Source: Nitratireductor arenosus
Lineage (GTDB): Bacteria; Pseudomonadota; Alphaproteobacteria; Rhizobiales; Rhizobiaceae
Direction: 5' to 3'
Length of the DNA stretch: 64,000 bases
Assembly: GCF_009742725.1 (NCBI RefSeq)
Contig: NZ_WPHG01000002.1
Location: forward strand, 248,001 to 312,000
Positions 44,219 through 52,370 of this stretch are shown here, piece by piece. The position numbers and the translations under genes are program-made. The first letter of the stretch is position 1. Each line of letters begins with the position of its first letter. The notes under the pieces were generated by a model. It saw only the letters and a program-made list of their open reading frames with translations. It searched no databases and was not told the DNA's origin.

Positions 44219-45340
44219 CTACGTCCGCCTCCCGCCGTCCCACAGGCGACGTAGCCGCTCGCGGGCAGAAAGACCGGCCGTGGCTAGCCGGCCGGGCCAA
44301 GTCGCATTTTCGCAGATTTCGTAGATCGCCGTCTCCTCGGTTCCGAACTCCTTCTTGAAGGGCTCGTCACCGATGGTGAAGTCGTATATTTTCCCGTCGT
44401 TTGCGATCCAATCCTCGATCATCGAATCATACAGGATCAGACCCGGCGAATGCCGCCCATGGCCGTCATAGTCGCAACCGATCAGTAGATAGTAGAAACG
44501 TCCCGCATGGGTCAGACCAAAAGCATAGCCGATCGGACTGTCTGCCAGTTCGATTGTATAGGTGCGCGCAAGGCCCAGTTGGGCGCCTTCGACGGCGACG
44601 TCCTCGTAAAACTCGCGCACGAAATCCGACTGGATCAGGTCGCCTTCGAAGCGGCCCGCCCTGAGGCGTGCGATCGCGGCGATTGCCGCTTGGATGTCGT
44701 GTCGGGCGTCGAGCAGCCTGACCGTAGCGCCATCGTGTTTGAAGAACCGCTTCTTCTTTCGGTCGAGCGTCTTCTTGAAGCTCGCGCCGAGTGCTGTGTC
44801 GCGCCAGCCGGAGAACGAGTCCGCAAGCACGCTGGCGTGCGCGGAAAAATCCTGCTTTCGGGCTTCGCCTCCGAGAAAGAATTGCCAGGCCGCGACATGC
44901 TCGCTACGCACCGGACGCAGCCGCATGATATCGAAATCCGGCAGCACACCGCGAACCTTCGACGCGAGGCTGGCATCGGCCCGGAAAGATCTGCGACAAA
45001 CCGGCGCGGCGTAGTCGCTTACGCCGAGATCCGTCGCCTCAAGCAGAATGATGCCGGCTTTCTTGCGCCTGATCAGCGGCAATACGAATTCGAGTGCGCC
45101 GGTATCGGGCGCGCGACCCGTCACCACGATCTTTTCGGCGTCGCGGCGCGGCGCCAACCGCGCGTAGAGTGCGTCCAGCCAAACCGGGTGCTGGAAGGCG
45201 GTTGCATTGGAGCAGTCAAAAAGGGCAGCGTAATCGGGACCGCGGAACTCGAAATCGTCTTCTTGCGCCACGATTGGCTGGCGCGATCGTCCGCTGATGG
45301 CGTCAACCTTCCGCGTCGATTCGACCACGTGATACGACAC
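44219..45340 (-). CDS. GNAT (CelD/BioF2-like) acyltransferase
   Basis: Encodes 373 residues from a GTG at 45340 with GGGGGAAG upstream. The central basic part SFKKTLDRKKKRFFKHDGA and the acyl-CoA binding region YTIELADSPIGYAFGLTHAG, DYDGHGRHSPGLILYDSMI and YDFTIGDEPFKKEFG are characteristic of the large GNAT proteins grouped with CelD and FemAB-like transferases. These act in exopolysaccharide decoration. It is first in the operon with PIG-L. Confidence 0.8.
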   Translation of the reverse strand: MSYHVVESTRKVDAISGRSRQPIVAQEDDFEFRGPDYAALFDCSNATAFQHPVWLDALYARLAPRRDAEKIVVTGRAPDTGALEFVLPLIRRKKAGIILLEATDLGVSDYAAPVCRRSFRADASLASKVRGVLPDFDIMRLRPVRSEHVAAWQFFLGGEARKQDFSAHASVLADSFSGWRDTALGASFKKTLDRKKKRFFKHDGATVRLLDARHDIQAAIAAIARLRAGRFEGDLIQSDFVREFYEDVAVEGAQLGLARTYTIELADSPIGYAFGLTHAGRFYYLLIGCDYDGHGRHSPGLILYDSMIEDWIANDGKIYDFTIGDEPFKKEFGTEETAIYEICENATWPGRLATAGLSARERLRRLWDGGRRT

Positions 45341-45432
45341 GCGTCTTCCCCCATTGCTCCGACCCGGTTTGCGCCTAACACGATTCGGGGTCGAGCGGGA
45401 CGATTGGCTTCCGGCAAGGTTAATTCGGTTGC

Positions 45433-45482
45433 TGTCGCGAACATGGAAAATTTGAAGTCGCGGGCCGTTTGGCTTGTGTCGC
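45433..45482 (+). promoter_or_regulatory. three direct half-sites, candidate GbdR/ArgR-type operator
   Basis: TGTCGC at 45433, AGTCGC at 45456 and TGTCGC at 45477 lie in the same orientation at steps of 23 and 21 bases, about two helical turns. The first also has AA eight bases further on. Pseudomonas ArgR, in the same AraC/GATase-like subfamily as the regulator at 49994-51004, binds tandem TGTCGC-N8-AA units at a 21-base step. The array precedes the dimethylglycine-dehydrogenase-like gene by 70 bases. Confidence 0.5.
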
Positions 45483-45551
45483 AAACAGGCTGCAATCGGG
45501 CCCGCGCGCCGACTTATAGTCCGCCTCCGAAGCTTCCGGAGGCGTGGGCAG

Positions 45552-48113
45552 ATGGCAGGATTTCCGCAACGGGCCAAGGTCGTGATCGTCGGGCTGGGCG
45601 GCATCGTCGGCGCCTCGGTCGCCCATCATCTGATCGAGCGCGGATGGGACGATATCGTCGGCATCGACATGTCCGGTATTCCGACGGATATCGGCTCGAC
45701 GGCGCATGCGTCGGATTTCTGCTACGCGACCAGCCACGATTTCCTGTCGTGCTGGACGACGCTCTACTCGATCGATTTCTACGAGAAGATGGGCCATTAC
45801 GCCCGCGTCGGCGGGCTCGAGGTCGCGCGCACCGGCGATGACGCGCGCATGGACGAGATCCGGCGCAAAGTCGCCTCCGCCAAGGCCTTCGGCACACGCG
45901 CCCATCTCGTTGATCCGGCCGAGATCAAGCGGAAATTCCCGCTGATCGAGGAGGAGATGGTGCAGGGCGGCCTGTGGGACCCCGATGCCGGCCTCGTCAT
46001 CCCGCGCTCGCAGACGGTGGCCGGCAAGCTGGTCGACCAGGGGGTCGCGGCCGGCAAGCTCAAGGCTTTCGCCAACACGCCGGCAACCGGGCTTGTGGTC
46101 GAGGACGGCCGCATCCGGGGCGTGGAGACCGCGCGCGGCACGATCCTGGCCGACCATGTGGTGGTGTGCGCGGGGCTGTGGGGGCGGCTGGTGGCGGAGA
46201 TGGTGGGCGAGGACCTGCCGGTGATGCCGATCGACCATCCGCTGACCTTTTTCGGCCCGTATCGGGAGTTCGCCGGCACCGGCAAGGAGATCGGCTGGCC
46301 GCTGATGCGCGACCAGGGCAATTCGGCCTATATGCGCGATACCGGCGACCCGACGAGTTCGGAAGGCGGCATGATCGAGTGGGGCTATTACGAGGAAAAG
46401 GAGCCGAGGCTCTGCCATCCGCGCGACCTTCAGTCGAAGGAGCAGGCGCGGCTGTCGCCCTCGCAGCGCGACCTCGACATCGAGCAGATCATGGAGCCGC
46501 TGGAACGCGCCATCGAACTGACGCCGATCCTGGGCGAACTCGGTTACGAGGAAAAGCGCTCCTTCAACGGCCTGTTGCAGGTGACCAGCGACGGCGGCCC
46601 CTCGATCGGCGAGAGCCAGAAGGCGAGGGGGCTGTGGTACGCCGTCGCCATCTGGGTGAAGGACGGTCCGGGCATGGGCAAGCTGATTGCCGACTGGATG
46701 ACGGACGGGCGCACCCATATCGACCATCACGCGATCGACTACGCGCGGTTTTATCCGCACCAGATGGAAGAGGATTTTATTGCCGAGCGCTGCACCGAGA
46801 CGGCGATGAAGGTCTATAATCCGGCGGTGCATCCGCGCGAGCCGTTTTCCAAGGCGCGCAATCTACGCCGCTCGCCGTTCCACGCGCGCGAGGTCGAACT
46901 CGGCGGCCATTTCATGGAATTGGGCGGCTGGGAACGCGCACACGGTTACGCCGCCAACGCGCCTCTTGTGGAAAAATACGCCGAGCGCGTGCCGGTGCGC
47001 GAAAACGAATGGGACAATCGCCATTTCTGGCGCGTCTCCAACGCCGAACATCTGGAAATGAGCGAGAATTGCGGCATCGTGAACCTGTCGCATTTCGCCA
47101 TTTACGATGTCGAGGGGCCGGACCATGTCGCGCTGATGGAGTGGCTGTGCGCGGCCAGGATCGGCGGCGACGCCAATATCGGCAAGGGCATCTACACGCA
47201 TTTCCTCGACGAGGAAGGCATGGTGCGCGCCGATTTGACCGTGATCCGCATGGCCGACCGGTGCCGGGTGGTGGACGGGGCCGACGCCGGGCCGCGCGAC
47301 TTCCACTATATGCGCCGGACGGCGCAGGAGCGCGGGCTCGACGTCACCATCACCGACGTGACAGAACGCTACGTCACGATCGGCATCTGGGGACCGAACG
47401 CGCGCGTTACGCTGCAAAAGGCGGTCGAGGATCCGGGTGCGCTCAGCCCGCAGAATTTTCCCTTCGCCGCCATTCGGCCGGTGCGGATCGCCGGCAGGAA
47501 CGTCACCGCGTTCCGGCTTTCCTATGTCGGAGAGCAGGGCTGGGAACTGCATATGGCCTACGAGGACGGGCTCGCGGTCTGGGACGCACTCAGGGCGACC
47601 GGCGTGATGGCGTTCGGCGTGGAAACCTACGCCAATTCGCGGCGCATGGAAAAAAGCCTTCGGCTGCAGAATGCCGACCTCCTGACCGAATATAATCTCT
47701 ATGAGGCCGACCTCGCCCGCCCCAAGGTCAAGGACGCCGATTTTTGCGGTAAGGCGAAACATCTGGAATATCGTGCCCGCGATCATCAGCCGGCGATGCT
47801 GTGCACGCTGGTGATGACCGCCAACGTCGATGCGGCCGGCGTCGCGCGCTATCCGGTCGGCATCATGCCGGTGATCGATCCCGACACCGGCGAGACGCTG
47901 GTCGACGCGCTTGGTCGCCGCTCCTTCACGACCTCGGTCGCCTACGGCCCGACGATCGGCAAAAACATCGCGCTCGCCTATCTGCCATGGGCCTATTGCC
48001 AGGAGGGGCGGCGGCTGGGGGTGGAGTATTTTGGCGAAACCTACCCGGTCGAGGTCGCCGCGGTCGGTTACAAGCCGCTCTACGATCCCGAAAACCTGAA
48101 GCCGCGCAGCTGA
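45552..48113 (+). CDS. dimethylglycine-dehydrogenase-like FAD/GcvT flavoprotein
   Basis: Encodes 853 residues from the ATG at 45552. An FAD fold opens the protein (VVIVGLGGIVGASVAHHLIE) and GSTAHASDFCYATSH places a His where dimethylglycine dehydrogenase bears covalent FAD. Residues about 370-440 form the linker domain. From about residue 470 a GcvT-like folate-binding domain follows: FWRVSNAEHLEMSENCGIVN, DLTVIRMADRCRVV, LSYVGEQGWELHMAYEDG. Such enzymes oxidise N-methyl groups of dimethylglycine, sarcosine or related amines with THF as acceptor. Context with soxBDAG and a GbdR-like regulator favours dimethylglycine. Confidence 0.8.
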   Translation: MAGFPQRAKVVIVGLGGIVGASVAHHLIERGWDDIVGIDMSGIPTDIGSTAHASDFCYATSHDFLSCWTTLYSIDFYEKMGHYARVGGLEVARTGDDARMDEIRRKVASAKAFGTRAHLVDPAEIKRKFPLIEEEMVQGGLWDPDAGLVIPRSQTVAGKLVDQGVAAGKLKAFANTPATGLVVEDGRIRGVETARGTILADHVVVCAGLWGRLVAEMVGEDLPVMPIDHPLTFFGPYREFAGTGKEIGWPLMRDQGNSAYMRDTGDPTSSEGGMIEWGYYEEKEPRLCHPRDLQSKEQARLSPSQRDLDIEQIMEPLERAIELTPILGELGYEEKRSFNGLLQVTSDGGPSIGESQKARGLWYAVAIWVKDGPGMGKLIADWMTDGRTHIDHHAIDYARFYPHQMEEDFIAERCTETAMKVYNPAVHPREPFSKARNLRRSPFHAREVELGGHFMELGGWERAHGYAANAPLVEKYAERVPVRENEWDNRHFWRVSNAEHLEMSENCGIVNLSHFAIYDVEGPDHVALMEWLCAARIGGDANIGKGIYTHFLDEEGMVRADLTVIRMADRCRVVDGADAGPRDFHYMRRTAQERGLDVTITDVTERYVTIGIWGPNARVTLQKAVEDPGALSPQNFPFAAIRPVRIAGRNVTAFRLSYVGEQGWELHMAYEDGLAVWDALRATGVMAFGVETYANSRRMEKSLRLQNADLLTEYNLYEADLARPKVKDADFCGKAKHLEYRARDHQPAMLCTLVMTANVDAAGVARYPVGIMPVIDPDTGETLVDALGRRSFTTSVAYGPTIGKNIALAYLPWAYCQEGRRLGVEYFGETYPVEVAAVGYKPLYDPENLKPRS

Positions 48114-48208
48114 GGCGACAAGTCACGGTCGCGCAAATGTGAAAGCCGGGTTCGACAAACACCGGACAGTTGCCTTTTTTGCCGCGACGATTGCCCTATC
48201 ATGGGCCC

Positions 48209-49033
48209 ATGTCAGTCGCTTGGAGCCCGTTGGCGGGACTGGTTTTCGTGGCGTTGGTGCTTGGCGCGCCGGCGAATGGCGTCTTTGGCGGTGAAGGCGG
48301 CGAGGCCGTCGATGTGGAACTGGTGCTGGCCGTCGATGTGTCGAGCTCGATGACAGCCGACGAACTCGCCCTGCAGCGGCGTGGTTATATCGCGGCCCTG
48401 CGTTCGCCGGAGGTGCTGCGGGCGATCGAAAACGGACGGCACGGCCGGGTCGCCGTGACCTATGTCGAATGGGGGGCGTCGAATTCGCGCCGCGTTCTGG
48501 TGCCGTGGACCCTGATCGACGGCATGGCCCAGGCCGAGCGCGTGGCGGCGCTGCTGGAACGGGCGCCGGTGCGCAACCTGTTCCAGACGTCGATTGCCGG
48601 CGCGATCCGCCATTCAATGCGCGCTTTCGCGGATAGCGGCTTTCGCGGCACTCGCCGCGTGATCGACATTTCCGGTGACGGCCCGAACAATCAGGGCGGC
48701 ATGGTGGCGGCATGGCGTGACATTGCAGTCGAAAACGGGATCACCATCAACGGTTTGCCGATGATCCTGGAAGGTCGTGCCTTTGGTGACGAGACGATCG
48801 CGCTGCTGGAGGACTACTACTCCGACTGCGTCATAGGCGGGCCGCGCGCCTTCATCCTGCCGGTGCGCGATTGGGACCATTTCGCCGAGGCGGTGCGCTG
48901 GAAGCTGGTGCTTGAACTGTCGGGTGTCGCCATGCCGGTATTGACGGTCGCCAACCGGACCGGCACCGAAGACGCGCGCGGGGTGGATTGCCTGATAGGC
49001 GAGAAGATGTGGAGCGGCATGGAGCAGGACTGA
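48209..49033 (+). CDS. DUF1194 protein with VWA-type MIDAS motif (copy 1)
   Basis: Encodes 274 residues from the ATG at 48209. A signal peptide is likely (hydrophobic LAGLVFVALVLGAPANG). The mature part begins VDVELVLAVDVSSSMTADEL, a metal-ion-dependent adhesion site of DxSxS type, then TRRVIDISGDGPNNQGG and CVIGGPRAFILPVRDW. DUF1194 proteins are predicted periplasmic VWA-like proteins of unknown function. The stop overlaps the start of the second copy. Confidence 0.85.
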   Translation: MSVAWSPLAGLVFVALVLGAPANGVFGGEGGEAVDVELVLAVDVSSSMTADELALQRRGYIAALRSPEVLRAIENGRHGRVAVTYVEWGASNSRRVLVPWTLIDGMAQAERVAALLERAPVRNLFQTSIAGAIRHSMRAFADSGFRGTRRVIDISGDGPNNQGGMVAAWRDIAVENGITINGLPMILEGRAFGDETIALLEDYYSDCVIGGPRAFILPVRDWDHFAEAVRWKLVLELSGVAMPVLTVANRTGTEDARGVDCLIGEKMWSGMEQD

Positions 49034-49956
49034 TGGTCTGGAAGACGCGGTGGCCGAAAAGCCGATCGTCCCGTCTCGCGGGCCCGATGCCGGGGATGGC
49101 GCTGAGGCTGGTCGGCGCGGTCGCGCTGGCCGCAGCCATTGCTGCCCGCGCGTGGGCCGGTGGCGGAGACGAGGCCGACGAGGTGGTCGACGTCGAACTG
49201 GTTCTGGCCGTCGACGTGTCGCTGTCGATGTCGCCGAGCGAACTCAAGATCCAGCGCGAAGGCTATATGGCCGCGCTCATGCACGAGCGGGTGATCGCGG
49301 CGATCCGCGACGGCCTGCATGGCAAGATCGCGGTGACCTATTTCGAATGGGCGGGTGAAACCAGCCAGCGTCTCGTGGTGCCGTGGACGCGGATCGCCTC
49401 GCTCGACGATGCGCAGGCCTTCGTGGCGCTGCTAACGGCGATCCCGGCCAGGAGCGCACGCCGCACCTCGATTTCCAGCGGGCTGATCTTTGCCGAAAGC
49501 CTGTTTGAGGATAACGGTTTCAGGGGGACGAAAAGGGTTATCGACGTCTCGGGCGACGGCCCCAACAATCAAGGTCCGCGGGTCGATACGACCCGCGACG
49601 GGATCGTGGCGCGCGGTATCGTCGTCAACGGGCTGCCGCTGATGACCAATAGCGGTATGACCACCAGCTTCGACGTGCCCGACCTCGACCGCTACTACGC
49701 CCATTGCGTCATCGGCGGGCCGGGCTCGTTCGTCATTCCGGTGACCGAATGGTCGCATTTTCCTGAAGCCATCCGGCGCAAGCTCGTGCTTGAATTGGCC
49801 GGTCCGCAGCCGGTGCAGTCCGCGCACCTGTCATCTCGGGACGTGAGGGTCGTTCGGGTCGCGGCGACCCCGGCGCAATCACGGGCCGAAGATTACGATT
49901 GCCTGATCGGCGAAAGAATGTGGCAAAATCGGCTGCGGTTCTGGGACGAGAATTGA
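49033..49956 (+). CDS. DUF1194 protein with VWA-type MIDAS motif (copy 2)
   Basis: Encodes 307 residues; its ATG overlaps the stop of copy 1 (TGATG). After a basic, then hydrophobic N-terminus (RLVGAVALAAAIAARAWA) comes VDVELVLAVDVSLSMSPSEL, TKRVIDVSGDGPNNQGP and YAHCVIGGPGSFVIPVTEW, all aligned with copy 1. It keeps DxSxS and has a longer C-terminal part. A tandem duplication that has since diverged; possibly the two form a heterodimer. Confidence 0.85.
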   Translation: MVWKTRWPKSRSSRLAGPMPGMALRLVGAVALAAAIAARAWAGGGDEADEVVDVELVLAVDVSLSMSPSELKIQREGYMAALMHERVIAAIRDGLHGKIAVTYFEWAGETSQRLVVPWTRIASLDDAQAFVALLTAIPARSARRTSISSGLIFAESLFEDNGFRGTKRVIDVSGDGPNNQGPRVDTTRDGIVARGIVVNGLPLMTNSGMTTSFDVPDLDRYYAHCVIGGPGSFVIPVTEWSHFPEAIRRKLVLELAGPQPVQSAHLSSRDVRVVRVAATPAQSRAEDYDCLIGERMWQNRLRFWDEN

Positions 49957-49993
49957 AGCCGTGCCCGCGTCAGGCGGCGAGCGTGCCGGATAT

Positions 49994-51004
49994 TCAGGCG
50001 GCGAGCAGGCTCTTGCGGTCGTTGCGCTCCTGCTGCGGCGAGCGGGCGTAAAGCTCGCGGTAGCATTTGGAAAAATGCGAAGCCGACACGAAACCGCAGG
50101 CGACGGCCACCTCGACCACGGGCATGGAGGACTGGATGAGCAGGTGGCGGGCGCGATCGAGGCGAATTTCCAGATAATAACGCGCCGGCGAACGGCCCAT
50201 CTCCTGGCGGAACAGCCGCTCGATCTGGCGCCGCGACAGCCCGACGCCGTCGGCGATCTCAACCAGCGATAGCGGCTCGGACAGGTTGGCCTCCATCAGT
50301 TCGATGATTGACAGCACCTTGGTGTTCTGCACGCCGAGCCGCGCGCGCAGCGGCAGGCGCTGGCGGTCGGTCGGGCTGCGCACGCGGTCGGTCAGCACCT
50401 GCTCGCAGATGCGGTTGACGAGGCCGTCGTCGAAATCGTCGCCGATCAGCTTGAGCATCATGTCGAGCGCGGCAGTGCCGCCGGCGCAGGTATGGACGTT
50501 CTGGTCGATTTCGAACAGGTCGGCGATCACGTTTGCCTTGGGAAAACGCTCGGCGAAGCCGGGCAGATTTTCCCAATGAATGGCACAGCGGCGGTTGGAC
50601 AGCAGGCCTGCGGCGGCCAGAATATAGGCGCCGGTGCACAGGCCGCCGATCGCCACGCCGCGATTGGCCTCCTCGCGCAACCAGGCAAAGGTCGACTTGT
50701 TGGTGTATTTCTCGACATTGACGCCGCTGCACACGACGACCATCGATGGGCGTTCTTGGCCCGACATCTTGCGCCGCTCGTCATCGAGCGAGGCGTCGAC
50801 CGCGCATTCGACCTGGCAGGAGGCCCTGACCGGCTTGCCGTCCAGACTTGCGAGGCGCCAGCGATAAGCGTCATAACCGAGCATGCGGTTGGCCGCGCGC
50901 AACGGCTCGACCGCGGTCGAGAAGGCGAGCATGGTGAAGTCGGGAACCAGAAAGAAGACGATGGACCTTTTGACGGTGCCCCTGATGCTCACATCGGCCC
51001 CCAT
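49994..51004 (-). CDS. GlxA-type AraC family regulator (GbdR/ArgR subfamily)
   Basis: Encodes 336 residues from the ATG at 51004 with AGGA upstream; an in-frame start at 51136 lacks support. The N-terminal half is a DJ-1/GATase1-like sensor (SIVFFLVPDFTMLAFSTAVE, GGLCTGAYILAAAGLL, CTGAYILA carrying the nucleophile-elbow Cys). The C-terminal half has two AraC helix-turn-helix motifs (LSLVEIADGVGLSRRQIERL and MPVVEVAVACGFVSASHFSK). Pseudomonas GbdR, which senses glycine betaine and dimethylglycine and activates their demethylation genes, has this architecture. Nearby sox and dimethylglycine-type genes make that role plausible here. Confidence 0.85.
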   Translation of the reverse strand: MGADVSIRGTVKRSIVFFLVPDFTMLAFSTAVEPLRAANRMLGYDAYRWRLASLDGKPVRASCQVECAVDASLDDERRKMSGQERPSMVVVCSGVNVEKYTNKSTFAWLREEANRGVAIGGLCTGAYILAAAGLLSNRRCAIHWENLPGFAERFPKANVIADLFEIDQNVHTCAGGTAALDMMLKLIGDDFDDGLVNRICEQVLTDRVRSPTDRQRLPLRARLGVQNTKVLSIIELMEANLSEPLSLVEIADGVGLSRRQIERLFRQEMGRSPARYYLEIRLDRARHLLIQSSMPVVEVAVACGFVSASHFSKCYRELYARSPQQERNDRKSLLAA

Positions 51005-51175
51005 GACAATCCTGTGTTCCACCGGCGCGGCTGCGTCGCCTTTATCAAACTGTCGTCTTGAAACGTATTGGCTGTCAACGGTCTCGGGCGGTTCGGCCGT
51101 GAATATTTTCGTAGCCTTGAATCCATGCTGATCCATAGCGGTCCGGTGGCTGCCGCCACTTGCCCGTGGTTCTAT

Positions 51176-51212
51176 GAAAAACGCCCCTCCGGCGGTGCCG
51201 GACGGGCGTTCT
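51176..51212 (-). terminator. intrinsic terminator of the small-gene cluster
   Basis: ACGCCCCTCCGGC (51181-51193) pairs with GCCGGACGGGCGT (51197-51209), one mismatch, loop GGT. On the minus strand the stem runs into TTTTTC, so it terminates transcription coming from the small genes upstream. Confidence 0.85.
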
Positions 51213-51253
51213 CTATTGACCGTGCAGGCGCTGGGCCCGCGATCGCCGCGGCG

Positions 51254-51394
51254 TCAGTTGACGATGTAACCAAGGCGTGACGCCGCCAGAGCGCCGGTCT
51301 GGCCGGGCATCGTTTTGCTGAGACGCTGGCGCTCGAAGACGGTGATGAGGTTGCCGTTGCGGTGACCGGCGAACATGCGGGCGAAAAGCTTCAT
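51254..51394 (-). CDS. very small basic protein, last of the small-gene run
   Basis: Encodes 46 residues starting MKLFARMFAGHRNGN and ending RLGYIVN. GGAG lies seven bases before the ATG, and an intrinsic terminator follows about 40 bases after the stop, which supports a real gene. The family is not recognised, though its size and basic start resemble DUF1127-type small proteins. Confidence 0.6.
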   Translation of the reverse strand: MKLFARMFAGHRNGNLITVFERQRLSKTMPGQTGALAASRLGYIVN

Positions 51395-51611
51395 GACAGT
51401 TCTCCATACATTAGGGGTCGTACGGGTTTGCCTTCGCGCACTGGAGTGGGGCACCTCGCTATGCCGGACATATAGGGATGCCCGGTCGGTTTCGCTACGG
51501 AAAATGCGAAGCGGACCATGCGAAATGCGACATCGGCGCATGTACAAGCTGCTTTTGAAAATATAACAAAAACAGTCCGTTAAAAGTATAGATCGGCGCC
51601 ATGCGCACATG

Positions 51612-51761
51612 TCATGCGTGCCCTGTCGTTTTTGCGCGGCTCGTGCCCGTCGCCGGGCGGTCGCGCAAGCGGGCGCTGCGTGGATCCCGCCCGGTGCGGG
51701 CATGATCCCAGATGGCGTCGAATTCGGCGATGAAATCGCGGAGCAGGGTCAGGGCGCGCAT
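51612..51761 (-). CDS. very small protein, unknown
   Basis: Encodes 49 residues starting MRALTLLRDFIAEFDAIWDH and ending TTGHA. The ATG is preceded by GGGAG with a six-base spacer, one of the best ribosome sites in the area. The first half could form an amphipathic helix. It lies between the DUF1127-like gene and the last small gene. No family recognised. Confidence 0.5.
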   Translation of the reverse strand: MRALTLLRDFIAEFDAIWDHARTGRDPRSARLRDRPATGTSRAKTTGHA

Positions 51762-51845
51762 CGTTTTCTCCCATGCGTAACGAAGTCCAGGGGGCGGCCG
51801 GTGCCGTTGTCGGTGAAGCCGGCCGCCGATTTTTTGCCGTCGATG

Positions 51846-52034
51846 TCACGAGCTCGACAGTTGCAGAGAGCGCGGGTTCCGCCGGGCGGCACGGTTCCGC
51901 GCGCTGGCGTCCGGCCAGCCAATGTCCTTTTGGATCTCTGGCGGCAGTGCCGCGATGATACGTTCGTTGCGGCTCAACCTGCGCATTTCGGCATAGGCAT
52001 AAAACATGCGGCCGACGGTGCTGAACATGGACAT
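51846..52034 (-). CDS. DUF1127-like small protein
   Basis: Encodes 62 residues, AAGGA seven bases before the ATG at 52034. The sequence RLSRNERIIAALPPEIQKDI followed by GWPD fits the DUF1127 pattern of alphaproteobacterial small Arg-rich proteins (L-x-x-L-P-x-x-x-x-x-D-I-G). Some members regulate phosphate, carbon or RNA metabolism. The start MSMFSTVGRMFYAYAEM is hydrophobic. Confidence 0.65.
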   Translation of the reverse strand: MSMFSTVGRMFYAYAEMRRLSRNERIIAALPPEIQKDIGWPDASARNRAARRNPRSLQLSSS

Positions 52035-52065
52035 GACAGTTTCCTTTCTTCTGGATCGGGTTGGA

Positions 52066-52251
52066 TCAGTCGGGGGATCGCTCGCGGCGAGGCGGCGCGC
52101 CAGTCTCGCCGCCGAAGGGACGGATGAACCGGTGATGCCAGCGAACCGGCCGCGGCCACTCCGTGCCCGTCTGCCGGTCGGCCCGGTCGGTGTAAGCGCG
52201 GGCGACGGCGAAACCCTCGACGAAATGCACGAAAGCGGTTTGCGACAACAT
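52066..52251 (-). CDS. small protein, first of the small-gene run
   Basis: Encodes 61 residues starting MLSQTAFVHFVEGFAVARAY. GAGGAG is placed seven bases before the ATG. It sits 31 bases ahead of the DUF1127-like gene on the same strand, and its upstream side faces the LysR gene. The C-terminal half is Arg/Pro-rich. No family recognised. Confidence 0.45.
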   Translation of the reverse strand: MLSQTAFVHFVEGFAVARAYTDRADRQTGTEWPRPVRWHHRFIRPFGGETGAPPRRERSPD

Positions 52252-52315
52252 TGTTTGTCTCCTCGGTTCTGGCGGGGGTTGCCCGTTTCGACCTTGACTA
52301 TGGGAATGTTTTTGG

Positions 52316-52331
52316 TTTCAATCAAACGAAA
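52316..52331. promoter_or_regulatory. possible LysR-type site in the divergent promoter
   Basis: TTTCAATCAAACGAAA is a dyad (TTTC/GAAA, eight-base spacer) in an AT-rich segment between the LysR start and the small-gene run. LysR proteins usually bind such sites next to their own gene. The site is short, so this is tentative. Confidence 0.3.
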
Positions 52332-52370
52332 TGAAGTGATGCTTTGATTCAAGAAAACTGAAAGCAGGCC

